From NCBI GenBank assembly GCA_964586675.1, contig CAZPHQ010000014.1, forward strand, positions 1 through 64,000: 64,000 nt of DNA. Direction: 5' to 3'. The stretch is from JADLGH01 sp964586675 (GTDB lineage Bacteria; Desulfobacterota_D; UBA1144; Nemesobacterales; UBA2774). A model generated the notes under the pieces. The model ran no database searches. It saw only the letters and a program-made list of their open reading frames with translations, and was not told where the DNA came from. A program made the translations under genes and the position numbers. The stretch's first letter is position 1. Every line of letters begins with the position of its first letter. This document shows positions 33,194 to 42,525 of the stretch, one piece after another.

Positions 33194-35281
33194 CTATTTC
33201 GACAGAAGCTCGCGAACTTTTTCAGGGTCGGTAACCGGAAGGTCGCATTCGTAATTCATGCATACGTAGGCCGCCGCTTTTCCGCCGATCGTTTCCTGCT
33301 CCTTCGTGAACGGCGCTATGTCCGTTATACCAGGGCCGGAATCGCGGAGGAGCACGATCTTGTTCGGTGCGTAAACCTTTCTCAGCGCATCGATCATTTT
33401 TTCCGTGTCCTCACTTCCGCGCTCTCCGGCGAGCACGATCTCGTACGAAGGCCCGATGCCGAAATCGAGGCCCAGCAGGAGCTGCGTATACGCGCTCGGC
33501 GCCTGATCGACAGCAGCAGAAAACGCCTTCGCGAGATTCCCCGCCGCCTCTTCGTAAGAGGCGTCTCCGGTAATCCTTCCTATCCTGAGCAGGTTGAGGA
33601 GCGCTGCCGAATTCGCCGACGGCACCGCGCCGTCGTATACCTCCTTGTGCCTAATTATCATCTCCTCGGCGTCGTTGGCGGTGAAGTAGTATCCTCCCCT
33701 TTCCGTGTCGAGATAGTGCTCGTTCATATCCTTCTGAAGAGCTATCGCCGTTTTTAAATATTCCGTTTCGAACGTGGCCTCGTAGAGCTCTAAAAGCCCC
33801 CAGATCAAAAACGCGTAGTCGTCGGCGTGCGCGGTTATGCCCGCCTCTTCGGTTCTGTAGCGGTGAAGGAGCCGCCCGCCCTCGCCGCGCATCGTCATGA
33901 GTAAAAAGCCTGCCGCCTTTTTCGCGGCTTCTGAGTACGCTGGTTCTCCGAATGCAGCGGCCGCCTTCGAGAGCGCAGCGATCATAAGCCCGTTCCAGTC
34001 CGTCAGTATCTTGTCGTCCTTGTAGGGATGTATGCGCTTCTCGCGGGCCTCGAAGAGCTTTTTCCTCGCCCTCTCGACTCTCTCTAATATCCCGGCTGCA
34101 TTCGGGCCGAACGACCCGGCGATCTCGTCGAGCGGGCTCCTCAGATAAAGTATGTTCTCTCCCGAGCTTTCCCCCGAAGCCTCCTCGCTGAAATTCCCTC
34201 CGGGAAGCGCGTTATACAACCGCGCAATAAGCCCGCCGTCTTCCTCCCGCAAAATGGCCTCCAGCTCCTCCGTCGTCCAGACGTAAAACTTCCCCTCGAC
34301 TCCCTCGCTGTCGGCGTCCTCCGCCGAATAGAATCCGCCCTCCGGCGAAGTCATGTCCCTGAGCACGTAAGCGATGATTTCCTGCGCGGTTTTTTTATAG
34401 GCTTCCTTTCGGGTAGCCTCGTACGCTTCTGTATACGCCATTATCAGAAGCGCCTGGTCGTAGAGCATCTTCTCGAAATGCGGCAGGAGCCACTCCGGGT
34501 CCGTCGAATACCTGTGAAACCCGAAGCCGACGTGATCGTAGATACCGCCGAGCCTCATTTCGGTAAGTGTCTTCTCCACCATGTAAAGCGCTTCCTCGTC
34601 CCCGGTCCGCTTCCAGTACCGGAGCAGGAATACGAGATTGTGCGGCGTCGGAAATTTCGGCCTGGTGCCGAACCCGCCGTGTATCTCGTCGAACCTCCCG
34701 TGAAGCTGGTTGAATCCCGTCGTCAGCGCGCTCATCCCCGGTGCGCCCGTGCCCGCCTCTGCCCTGGTATCCGCCGCCTTTCTCATCGCGGCGGTTATGC
34801 TCTCGGCGGACCTTATAACTTCCTCCCTCTGAGTGTCCCAGATCTCCTTTATCTTCGGCACGAGGTCCACCATGCCCGCCCTTCCGAAGCGGGCCTCCTT
34901 CGGTATGTAGGTCGCCGCGAAAAAGGGCTTCCTGTCCGGGGTCATAACTATATTCAGCGGCCACCCGCAACCGCCCTTGGAGAGTATCTGGCACACCGTC
35001 ATGTATATGGCGTCTATGTCGGGCCTTTCCTCGCGGTCGACCTTTATAGACACGAACGCCTCGTTCATGAGCCGCGCGACGTCCGGGTCCTCGAACGACT
35101 CGTGCTCCATAACGTGGCACCAGTGGCAGGTCGAATACCCTATCGAAAGCAGTATCGGTTTATCTTCCCTGGCGGCCTTCTCGAACGCCTCCTCGCCCCA
35201 CGGGTACCAGTCCACGGGGTTTCCGGCGTGCTGGAGAAGGTAGGGGCTCTTTTCGTTTGCAAGCCTGTTTTGTTTCGTCAT
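33194..35281 (-). CDS. DUF255 thioredoxin-domain protein (YyaL/SSP411 family)
   Basis: A 695-residue cytoplasmic protein. The N-terminal thioredoxin-like domain starts NRLANEKSPYLLQHAGNPVD and holds the STCHWCHVMEHESF redox motif (CxxC) near residue 52. The C-terminal part is an alpha/alpha-toroid similar to N-acylglucosamine epimerases and glycosidases (AYSEAAKKAAGFLL, ITAHADDYAFLIWGLLELYE). The substrate is unknown across the family. There is no Shine-Dalgarno; a TATAAT box on the minus strand (35290-35295) ends only about 8 bases before the ATG, so the mRNA may be nearly leaderless. Confidence 0.93.
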   Translation of the reverse strand: MTKQNRLANEKSPYLLQHAGNPVDWYPWGEEAFEKAAREDKPILLSIGYSTCHWCHVMEHESFEDPDVARLMNEAFVSIKVDREERPDIDAIYMTVCQILSKGGCGWPLNIVMTPDRKPFFAATYIPKEARFGRAGMVDLVPKIKEIWDTQREEVIRSAESITAAMRKAADTRAEAGTGAPGMSALTTGFNQLHGRFDEIHGGFGTRPKFPTPHNLVFLLRYWKRTGDEEALYMVEKTLTEMRLGGIYDHVGFGFHRYSTDPEWLLPHFEKMLYDQALLIMAYTEAYEATRKEAYKKTAQEIIAYVLRDMTSPEGGFYSAEDADSEGVEGKFYVWTTEELEAILREEDGGLIARLYNALPGGNFSEEASGESSGENILYLRSPLDEIAGSFGPNAAGILERVERARKKLFEAREKRIHPYKDDKILTDWNGLMIAALSKAAAAFGEPAYSEAAKKAAGFLLMTMRGEGGRLLHRYRTEEAGITAHADDYAFLIWGLLELYEATFETEYLKTAIALQKDMNEHYLDTERGGYYFTANDAEEMIIRHKEVYDGAVPSANSAALLNLLRIGRITGDASYEEAAGNLAKAFSAAVDQAPSAYTQLLLGLDFGIGPSYEIVLAGERGSEDTEKMIDALRKVYAPNKIVLLRDSGPGITDIAPFTKEQETIGGKAAAYVCMNYECDLPVTDPEKVRELLSK

Positions 35282-35519
35282 TTGAATGGATTATATGCGA
35301 ACGGGGGCCTGCTCACAGCCGCGGCGCCGGGGATATTCGGGAAGGTAGTCGCTTCGGCTTCCCGCCGCGCCGGCCGCTCGGATATTCGGTTTATAGTTGA
35401 GTTTACATACCGCCGCCCGCTTTACCAAGCGCTTATTCCTCGCCCTTTCCCCGCTCAGGGCGCTATGTCGCCGTGTACGCACCCGGCCTTTTCTTGGTTA
35501 TAATTGAGGTACTTTTCAT

Positions 35520-37226
35520 ATGCAGATACTCGACGACAAATACTCGAAAATAATCCTCGAAGAGAAGCTTCTGTTAAAATCCCTCCTCGGCGAGATAAGC
35601 GAAGTCTCGGGCAGGGATCTCATTGAGAGGCTCCGGTCCGTCGAGGAGAGCCTCGATAACCTTTTCTCGCTCGTTTTCATCGGCGAATTCAGCACCGGGA
35701 AATCCTCCGTTATCAACGCCCTTCTCGGGGAAGACGTACTCCCCGAAGGCATAACCCCGACGACCGACGAGATCACGATCATCCGCCACGGCGACGCCGC
35801 CGGTCAGAGCGTGGAAAACGGGGTGCGCTACATATCCGTCCCGCAGGAGAGGCTCAAGGGAATTTTCATCGTCGATACCCCCGGGACGAACGTAACGATT
35901 GAGCAGCACGAAAAGATCACCCGCGAGTTCATACCGAAAGCGGACATAGTCTTTTTCGTCATCGGGGCCGAGCGCGCCGTAACGGGGAGCGAGGCCAGGC
36001 TCATTCAGTTCGTAAAGGATGAGTGGCTTAAAAACATAGTCTTTCTTCTCAATAAAATCGACATTGCGCGCGACGCCGCCGAGCTCGACAAGCTCCTCCG
36101 GCACACTTCGCGCGAGCTCGAAAGGGCGTTCGGCATAGAGCCCGACATAATCCCCGTCTCCGCGCGCCTGGCGAGGGATGCGCGGCTCTCGGGCGGCGCC
36201 GCCCTCTCCGAAAAGAGCGGCTTCGGGAAGCTCGAAGAATATATCTTCCGGACTCTCAGCGAAGAAGAGCGCGTAAGGATGAAAATAAGGAGCACGACGG
36301 GGCTTGCGTTAAGCCTCGCGAGCGACGCCGAAAGGGCGCTCGACGACGACATGAAAAAGATAGCCGACGACGTCGAGCGGCTCGGCGATTTCGAAAGGAA
36401 GCTCGAATCTCTCGAAGTCGAAATGCTCCAGAACTCTGCCCGGTTCACGGAAAGGATAAGAAGCAGGCTCCTCGAATTCAAAACACGCGGCATGGAATTC
36501 ATAGACGAGCTCATGAGGTTCGGCAACATCCCAAAGCTCATGAGCAAGCAGAAGATAGCGAAGGAGTTCGAATACAAGGTCTCCCGGCAAACCGTCAGCG
36601 AGCTTGAAAAAGACCTCGACGCAATGGTCGTCTGGACAGAGAAGTCGGCGAGGGGTCTTCTCGATTCCACCGTCGATTTCTACAACAAATCCATCAGGCC
36701 CGATTCTTCGTCGAGCACTACCGGCTTCATGTACGACAGGACACGACTTCTCGATACCGTCCGCTCGGAGCTCGAAACCAAGAGAAGGGCAATAGACCCG
36801 TCGGCGCTGGGCGGGAATCTCGTCGATTCCGCGCGCGCGGCCGTCGCCTCTGTACTCGGGGTTCAGGTCGGAGGGCTCGCCTTGGGCGCAGCGGTCGTCA
36901 CAGCCTTCTCCTCCCTCCTCGTCGATATAACCGGAATACTCGCCACGATAGCCGTCGTGGCCACGGCGTTCATGATACTCCCCAAAAAGAGAAGGGACGC
37001 GATGAAGGAGTTCAGCCAAAAAGTCGATGCGCTTATAGAAGAGATGATATCGTCCGTTCATTCCCAGCTCGAAAGGGACTTCGACGGCATAAGGCTTCAG
37101 GCGATGGATTCACTCCTCCCGCTCAAGAATTTCTATAAGATGGAGAGGGAAAAGCTCACAACCTCCCGCTCGCGCATAGCCGGGCTTAAAGCGAAGCTCG
37201 AAGAAATTAACAAAAGCGTGAGTTAG
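35520..37226 (+). CDS. Bacterial dynamin-like GTPase
   Basis: A 568-residue protein. The GTPase domain comes first: G1 GEFSTGKSS (about 59-67), a threonine for G2 in TPTTDE, G3 DTPGTN, G4 NKID. A long helical, partly coiled-coil middle follows (about 260-430). A hydrophobic hairpin of about 60 residues (about 440-490) should insert in the membrane, then a coiled C-terminal arm. Such proteins remodel or protect membranes. Many work as adjacent pairs; no partner is visible here, so it may self-assemble. GAGG lies about 10 bases before the ATG. Confidence 0.9.
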   Translation: MQILDDKYSKIILEEKLLLKSLLGEISEVSGRDLIERLRSVEESLDNLFSLVFIGEFSTGKSSVINALLGEDVLPEGITPTTDEITIIRHGDAAGQSVENGVRYISVPQERLKGIFIVDTPGTNVTIEQHEKITREFIPKADIVFFVIGAERAVTGSEARLIQFVKDEWLKNIVFLLNKIDIARDAAELDKLLRHTSRELERAFGIEPDIIPVSARLARDARLSGGAALSEKSGFGKLEEYIFRTLSEEERVRMKIRSTTGLALSLASDAERALDDDMKKIADDVERLGDFERKLESLEVEMLQNSARFTERIRSRLLEFKTRGMEFIDELMRFGNIPKLMSKQKIAKEFEYKVSRQTVSELEKDLDAMVVWTEKSARGLLDSTVDFYNKSIRPDSSSSTTGFMYDRTRLLDTVRSELETKRRAIDPSALGGNLVDSARAAVASVLGVQVGGLALGAAVVTAFSSLLVDITGILATIAVVATAFMILPKKRRDAMKEFSQKVDALIEEMISSVHSQLERDFDGIRLQAMDSLLPLKNFYKMEREKLTTSRSRIAGLKAKLEEINKSVS

Positions 37227-37277
37227 CCGGCTGGAGCCGAAGATAGTTACGGGTTAAGCCCTCTAATCCCCGGATAA

Positions 37278-37697
37278 TTAAAGACCCGTGCCGCGGGTAT
37301 TGGAAAGAAGGGAATATATCTTTTTTAATTCGTCTGGGTGACTGGTTATTTCTATGCCCATAAACCACTTCTCCGAATGGGTATGGTAGAGCCACCTGAT
37401 AGTCCCTTCGAACTTGAGGGTTTCTTCGCCCGTAAAAAGTGCCGCCAGTATCTTGAAATTGGGAGGGAAGCCCTTGTTCCCTTCGAGCCCTATCCCGTGC
37501 TCGGAGAGGTTGAACGTGAATCCGCTGAACTTGAGATTATCCGCGCCGTCAATGCTTCGGCCGCCCAAAAGCCCGTACTTCAGCTTTTTGTAGTAGGGAA
37601 CCCTGGTCGAGCGGCGTAGAACCCTTATCGTGTCGCCCTTGCCCTCGGCTATCTCACCCAGGTTAAGCTCGTTCTTCGTAGAACTCCCATTCTTCAT
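37278..37697 (-). CDS. PilZ-domain protein (candidate c-di-GMP receptor)
   Basis: A 139-residue protein with a C-terminal PilZ domain. The arginine motif RRSTR (about 28-32) and NLSEHGIGL (matching the D/NxSxxG motif) are those that bind c-di-GMP. The last 40 residues include FMGIEIT, the closing PilZ strand. The window also encodes a competent GGDEF cyclase at 60199-62334. The frame opens with TTG 37706; ATG 37697 is the more likely start. Convergent with the dynamin-like gene. Confidence 0.85.
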   Translation of the reverse strand: MKNGSSTKNELNLGEIAEGKGDTIRVLRRSTRVPYYKKLKYGLLGGRSIDGADNLKFSGFTFNLSEHGIGLEGNKGFPPNFKILAALFTGEETLKFEGTIRWLYHTHSEKWFMGIEITSHPDELKKIYSLLSNTRGTGL

Positions 37698-37782
37698 TAC
37701 TAACAAAATATACCAAAAATATGATTCTTACAATGAGACTTTAGTCCGTATGTTCCCTAAGACTTTCGGCTAAATTCACAGT

Positions 37783-37805
37783 CCCCGAAATATCCCATTT
37801 CGGGG
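37783..37805. other. Perfect hairpin between pilZ and typA genes
   Basis: CCCCGAAAT (37783-37791) and ATTTCGGGG (37797-37805) pair over 9 bp with a 5-nt loop. It lies upstream of both divergent genes, so it is more likely a leader structure or dispersed element than a terminator. There is no T tract. The rest of 37707-37950 shows nothing else clear. Confidence 0.5.
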
Positions 37806-37950
37806 CGGCCCGTACTGCCGCCGGGAAGCCCCCGGCCTCGAATATGCGCCGTCCTTCTGTCGCACCCGGGACCGTCGTGTATATTTAATACCTGCCGGGG
37901 GGTACGAAACACCCGGTCCATCCGATTTCAAAGGGGTAGAACATATTTAT

Positions 37951-39780
37951 ATGAGAAGAGAAGACATAAGAAATATTGCGATTATCGCTCACGTCGACCA
38001 CGGGAAAACCACCCTCGTCGACGCCATGCTCAAGCAGAGCGGGGTGTTCCGCGAGCACCAGGTAGTCGAGGAAAGGGTCATGGATTCGATGGACCTCGAA
38101 AGGGAGCGCGGGATCACCATCATGGCGAAGAACACCGCGGTCCGGTATAATGGCATCAAGATAAATATTGTCGATACCCCGGGCCACGCCGATTTCGGGG
38201 GAGAGGTCGAGCGGAGCCTCAACATGGTCGACGGCGCCCTCCTTCTCGTGGACGCGAGCGAGGGCCCCCTCCCGCAGACGCGCTTCGTCGTCAAAAAGGC
38301 GCTTCAGCAGCGGCTCCCGATAATATTAGTCATAAATAAGATCGACAGGAGCGACGCCCGGCCCGAAGAGGTCATAAACGAAGTCTACGACCTCTTCATA
38401 GAGCTCGACGCGAACGAGGAGCAGATAGAATTCCCCATCATCTACACCAACGCCAAGGCCGGCACGGCGCAGACGAGCCTCGCGGAATCGTCGCCGAATC
38501 TCGTGCCTCTCTTCGAAACTATAGTATCTTCGATCCCCGGCCCCGAGGTCGGCGATGGAGGCGTAACGCAGTTCCTCATCACGAACCTCGACTACGACAA
38601 CTACGTCGGCCGGATTGCGATCGGCAGGCTGACGAACGGCGTCCTCGAAGCCAACCGCTCCTATACCCTCTGCGGCGAGGCCGGCGCTAATGCGCCGATA
38701 AAGATTTCAGTGCTCTACACATTCGACGGCCTCAGGAAAACCCAGGTGGATAAACTGGAGGCGGGCGACATAGCGGCCATCGCCGGCGAGGATAACGTCA
38801 AGATAGGCGACACGGTTTCCGATTTTGAAAACCCGGTCCCGCTAAAGCGCATAAAGGTCGACGAGCCGACGATATCGATGATCTTCTACGTGAACAACGG
38901 CCCCTTCGCGGGGAAGGAGGGAAAGTTCCTCACCTCTCGCCACATACGCGACAGGCTGCTCCGCGAAAAGCTCGGCAACGTCGCGATAGACGTCAAGGAA
39001 ACGGACAGGGCCGACGCCTACGAAGTCTCCGGCCGCGGCGAGCTCCAGATGGTGGTGTTGATTGAAATGATGCGCCGCGAGGGCTACGAGTTCATGGTGT
39101 CGAAGCCGAGGGTCCTCACGCGCCAGGAAAACGGCAAGGTCACAGAGCCCGTCGAGCGCATATTCGTCGACGTCCCCGAGGCGTATGTAGGCTCCGTCAC
39201 GGAAGCCATATCGTCCCGGAAAGGGCGCATGGAAAACCTCCGGAACAACGGCAACGGCAGGGTCGATATAGAATTCCTAATCCCGTCCCGCGCCCTCATC
39301 GGGTTCAGGAGCCAGTTCCAGATAATCACGAAAGGCTCGGGCGTGATAAACACCCTCTTCGAGGGCTACGAGCCCTGGTACGGCCCCATCCCTCAGAGGT
39401 CCACGGGCGCGCTCGTTTCAGACAGGCCCGGCAAGGTCACGGCCTATGCCTGCCTTTCCATGGCCGACAGGGGCGAGCTCTTCGTCGACGTGGGCACCGA
39501 AGTCTACGAGGGTATGATGGTCGGCGAGCGCAACCGGAACGGCGACCTCAACGTCAACATCACGAAAGAGAAAAAGCTCACCAACATGCGGAGCTCGACA
39601 GCCGAAACGACAGTCGTCCTGCGGCCCCCGAGGCCGCTTTCGCTCGACCAGGCGATAGAGTTCATGGCCGAGGACGAGCTCGTCGAGATAACCCCTTCGA
39701 GCCAGAGGCTCCGTAAATTCGAGCTCAGCTCGACAAAGCGCGAGATAGAGATAAAGAGGGAAAAGAAATATAACCAGTGA
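37951..39780 (+). CDS. typA: Ribosome-associated translational GTPase TypA/BipA
   Basis: A 609-residue GTPase related to EF-G. The G domain starts IRNIAIIAHVDHGKTTLVDAML and has DTPGHADFGGEVERSL and NKIDRSDARP. BipA-specific segments include GELQMVVLIEMMRREGYEF and, near the C-terminus, RNRNGDLNVNITKEKKLTNMR. It assists 50S assembly and growth under stress or cold. A SAM-dependent methyltransferase gene follows immediately, so the two are probably co-transcribed. Confidence 0.97.
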   Translation: MRREDIRNIAIIAHVDHGKTTLVDAMLKQSGVFREHQVVEERVMDSMDLERERGITIMAKNTAVRYNGIKINIVDTPGHADFGGEVERSLNMVDGALLLVDASEGPLPQTRFVVKKALQQRLPIILVINKIDRSDARPEEVINEVYDLFIELDANEEQIEFPIIYTNAKAGTAQTSLAESSPNLVPLFETIVSSIPGPEVGDGGVTQFLITNLDYDNYVGRIAIGRLTNGVLEANRSYTLCGEAGANAPIKISVLYTFDGLRKTQVDKLEAGDIAAIAGEDNVKIGDTVSDFENPVPLKRIKVDEPTISMIFYVNNGPFAGKEGKFLTSRHIRDRLLREKLGNVAIDVKETDRADAYEVSGRGELQMVVLIEMMRREGYEFMVSKPRVLTRQENGKVTEPVERIFVDVPEAYVGSVTEAISSRKGRMENLRNNGNGRVDIEFLIPSRALIGFRSQFQIITKGSGVINTLFEGYEPWYGPIPQRSTGALVSDRPGKVTAYACLSMADRGELFVDVGTEVYEGMMVGERNRNGDLNVNITKEKKLTNMRSSTAETTVVLRPPRPLSLDQAIEFMAEDELVEITPSSQRLRKFELSSTKREIEIKREKKYNQ

Positions 39781-39791
39781 CCGGTCATCGA

Positions 39792-40388
39792 ATGGAGAAG
39801 CCCTACAGCCAGTCCAGCGAAAACAATAAAGAGCCGATACTGGCCGTCCTTAAGGAAGCGTTCAGGGACGCCTCGTTCGTGCTGGAAATCGGAAGCGGCA
39901 CAGGTCAGCACGCGGCATTCTTCGCGCGAAGTCTCCCCCGCCTCGTCTGGCAGCCCTCGGACCTTCCCGAAAATCTCCCCGGCATCAAAATGTGGGTAGA
40001 CGAGGCCGGGCTCCCGAACCTTAAAGAGCCGATAATTCTCAACGTCGCCGACGCGCTCTGGCCCGTCGAAAAGGCCGACGCCGTTTTCACTGCGAACACG
40101 CTCCACATCATGAGCAAGTCGCGGATAGCGTGCATGTTCGACGGCATAGAGGTCGTCATGAGAGAAGGCGGTGCGCTCTGCATATACGGGCCCTTCAACT
40201 ACGGCGGCGCTTATACGAGCGAGAGCAACGCGAAATTCGACGAATGGCTCAAGGCCAAAGACCCGGAGAGCGGCATAAGGGATTTCGAATGGGTGAATTC
40301 CCTGGCCGGGCGCGTGGGGTTCACTCTCGTAAAAGACCACGAAATGCCCGTCAACAACAGGCTCCTCGAATGGCGGAGAACCGCGTAA
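39792..40388 (+). CDS. DUF938 SAM-dependent methyltransferase
   Basis: A 198-residue predicted methyltransferase. NNKEPILAVLKEAF precedes the SAM-binding glycine loop VLEIGSGTGQHAAFFA; WQPSDLPEN and ADAVFTANTLHIMS follow the DUF938 pattern. The target is unknown. A GTG at 39777 overlaps the typA stop as GTGA and could also start translation; ATG 39792 matches the family N-terminus better. It is tightly linked to typA. Confidence 0.88.
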   Translation: MEKPYSQSSENNKEPILAVLKEAFRDASFVLEIGSGTGQHAAFFARSLPRLVWQPSDLPENLPGIKMWVDEAGLPNLKEPIILNVADALWPVEKADAVFTANTLHIMSKSRIACMFDGIEVVMREGGALCIYGPFNYGGAYTSESNAKFDEWLKAKDPESGIRDFEWVNSLAGRVGFTLVKDHEMPVNNRLLEWRRTA

Positions 40389-40451
40389 GCGGCCGATTGA
40401 ATATCCCTCGGATACGCATCATAATTCTATGCATTCAGCGGTCCCGCAGCC

Positions 40452-40973
40452 ATGATAAGAGACGTCATAGCGCTCGTCGTCGGTAACTACTTCTTCACAC
40501 TGTTCATCCTCGGCCTCATTGCGGGATGGATGTCGCTTCTGCGGAAACCCCGCCCTCACACGCCGAACGTCAGGGTCGAGTCGTTCCTATCCTGGTACAT
40601 GCTCCTTGCGATAGGTATCAGTAACCTCGTGAATTTCGTCTTTCACGTCTTTTTCGGAGAGATGTCGGCGCGGTTCATTGGCTGGGCAGACAGCCCGTTT
40701 CAAAGGGAGGTCGGCTTTGCGAGCCTAGGGATAGGAATCGCGGGGGTGCTCGCTTTCCGCGCCGGCCTGCCGTTTCGTTTCGCCACCTTCATCCCCCCGG
40801 CGGTCTTCTCGCTTGGGGCGGCAGGCGGACACGTATACGAGATGATAGCGAAACACAATTACTCGCCGGGGAACGTCGGCCTCGTCCTCCCCTCCGACAT
40901 AATCATCCCCGTAGCCGGCCTCGTCCTCATATGGCTGTCTTACAAATACCCGAAGCCCGGGTCTTCACGATAG
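40452..40973 (+). CDS. DUF6790-like four-helix membrane protein
   Basis: A 173-residue protein with four or five membrane segments. The features recalled from DUF6790 proteins are a first helix ending at PRP, SFLSWYMLLAIGISNLVNFVFHVFFGE, then WADSPFQREVGFASLGIGIAG, and a C-terminal GHVYEMI. Function is unknown. The name rests on memory rather than search. Two histidines within or near membrane segments (FHVF and GHVYE) might bind a metal. Confidence 0.65.
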   Translation: MIRDVIALVVGNYFFTLFILGLIAGWMSLLRKPRPHTPNVRVESFLSWYMLLAIGISNLVNFVFHVFFGEMSARFIGWADSPFQREVGFASLGIGIAGVLAFRAGLPFRFATFIPPAVFSLGAAGGHVYEMIAKHNYSPGNVGLVLPSDIIIPVAGLVLIWLSYKYPKPGSSR

Positions 40974-41022
40974 TTGTGCTAATATTTTTATATCCGCTCC
41001 CGAAGCGCGAAAAGGAGATTCG

Positions 41023-41487
41023 ATGAGAAAGTACATTTATGTGGTGGCCGTTCTCTTTATCCTTACCTCTCTCTCATACGGCCGGAATAGTTTGAACAAG
41101 GTATACGTGAAGGATGTACGCATAGCCGACGTATCTCAGGCGGGAGATTCCGTCGCAGTGTATCTCATAGTAACCAACCCCGGCAAGGAAGACGCAAAGC
41201 TGGTCGGTGTAACGAGCGCTATAGCCGGGAAGGCCGTTCTTAATACGACCGAAACCGGCGCCGACGGCAAGAAAACGATGGAGGTCGTAGACTCCATAAC
41301 CGTCCCCGCTGGCGGCAGGGTCAGTCTCGAGCCGGGCGGGCCGCACATCATGCTCGAAGATATTAAAGCCCCCCTGGGCGAAATGGACGGTATAGAGATC
41401 TTTCTCAAGTTCGAAAACGCGAGGAACGCCATAATCACAGTCTCCCTCAGGGACCTCGCCAACGAGAAAAACCCGTTCGGTAATTAG
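41023..41487 (+). CDS. PCu(A)C-like periplasmic copper chaperone, one ligand changed
   Basis: A 154-residue exported protein (signal peptide, cleavage near YGRN). The mature domain follows the PCu(A)C pattern: DSVAVYLIVTNPGKEDAKLVGV, VVDSITVPAGGRVSLEPGGPHIML and a closing strand. PCu(A)C proteins carry Cu(I) to cytochrome oxidase through HxnMx-HxM ligands. The second pair is kept (HIM), as is a Met in KKTMEV, but the first His is replaced by Asn (VLNTTE). Copper affinity may therefore be reduced. AAGGAG lies seven bases before the ATG. Confidence 0.78.
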   Translation: MRKYIYVVAVLFILTSLSYGRNSLNKVYVKDVRIADVSQAGDSVAVYLIVTNPGKEDAKLVGVTSAIAGKAVLNTTETGADGKKTMEVVDSITVPAGGRVSLEPGGPHIMLEDIKAPLGEMDGIEIFLKFENARNAIITVSLRDLANEKNPFGN

Positions 41488-41589
41488 GCATATCCGTGGA
41501 GCACCCTGCGGTGAATCTGCACACGCCGCCGTATGGATATATGCTATAATTGATTTCGGTGAGTTGAAGCAGTTTGCAGGAGGCTGTCC

Positions 41590-42525
41590 ATGACGCCAGT
41601 ATACCCCGGTAATATCGAACCCTGGCCCGCTCTTCCCCTTGGCGAATGGAAGGACACATACGCCACCCTCCACATGTGGACGCAGATAGTCGGCAAGATC
41701 AGGCTTGCCCAAACCCCGTGGGTGAATCATTCCTGGCACGTCACTCTCTACGTCACCTCCCGCGGCCTGACGACGTCTCCCATTCCATACGGGCTTAAGA
41801 CCTTTCAGATAGACTTTGACTTCGTCGACCACAAGCTCGTCATCGAAACGAGCGACGGCAACGTCCGCCTCATGGACCTCCGCCCGCGCACGGTGGCGGA
41901 TTTCTACTCCGAAGTCATGTCCGCCTTGAAGAGCGTCGGCATCGACGTCGCCATACATACGACCCCTAACGAGATCCCCGACCCGATACCGTTCGAGGAA
42001 GATACGACCCACGCCTCCTACGACGCCGACTACGCCAACCGCTTCTGGCGCGTGCTCGTCCAGTCCGACAGGGTATTCAAGGAGTTCAGGGCGCGCTTCA
42101 TAGGCAAGTGCAGCCCGGTGCATTTCTTCTGGGGGAGCTTCGACCTCGCCGTAACGCGCTTTTCCGGCCGCACTGCCCCGGCCCATCCGGGCGGCGTCCC
42201 TCACATGCCCGACGTCGTCGCGCGCGAGGCCTATTCCCACGAAGTCTCGAGCTGCGGGTTCTGGCCCGGCGGCGGAGCTATCGATTACCCGGCTTACTAC
42301 GCCTACGCATACCCAGCGCCGGAGGGTTTTAAGGATTATAAGATAAAGCCAGGCGGCGCATTTTACAGTAACGACCTCGGCGAATTCCTTCTCCCTTACG
42401 ACGAAGTCCGAAAATCCAAAGACCCCGACTCCGCGCTTCTCGATTTCCTTCAGAGTACCTACAACGCGGCCGCCGATCTCGCAAAGTGGGACCGTCCCGC
42501 GCTCGAGCGCGACAAGCTCCCCTAG
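41590..42525 (+). CDS. DUF5996 family protein
   Basis: A 311-residue protein. It has the DUF5996 opening (WPALPLGEWKDTYATLHMWTQ, GKIRLAQTPWVNHSWHV) and a conserved centre (HFFWGSFDLAVTRFSGR) with several histidines and tryptophans. Function is unknown. No signal peptide or membrane segment. GGAGG is eight bases before the ATG. It is convergent with nnrS, and the two stop codons share the palindrome CTAG at 42522-42525. Confidence 0.88.
   Translation: MTPVYPGNIEPWPALPLGEWKDTYATLHMWTQIVGKIRLAQTPWVNHSWHVTLYVTSRGLTTSPIPYGLKTFQIDFDFVDHKLVIETSDGNVRLMDLRPRTVADFYSEVMSALKSVGIDVAIHTTPNEIPDPIPFEEDTTHASYDADYANRFWRVLVQSDRVFKEFRARFIGKCSPVHFFWGSFDLAVTRFSGRTAPAHPGGVPHMPDVVAREAYSHEVSSCGFWPGGGAIDYPAYYAYAYPAPEGFKDYKIKPGGAFYSNDLGEFLLPYDEVRKSKDPDSALLDFLQSTYNAAADLAKWDRPALERDKLP

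Noticed and set aside
35291..35482. A 63-codon minus-strand frame upstream of the DUF255 gene
   Set aside because: Arg/Ala-rich low-quality frame in GC-rich intergenic DNA without a ribosome-binding site.
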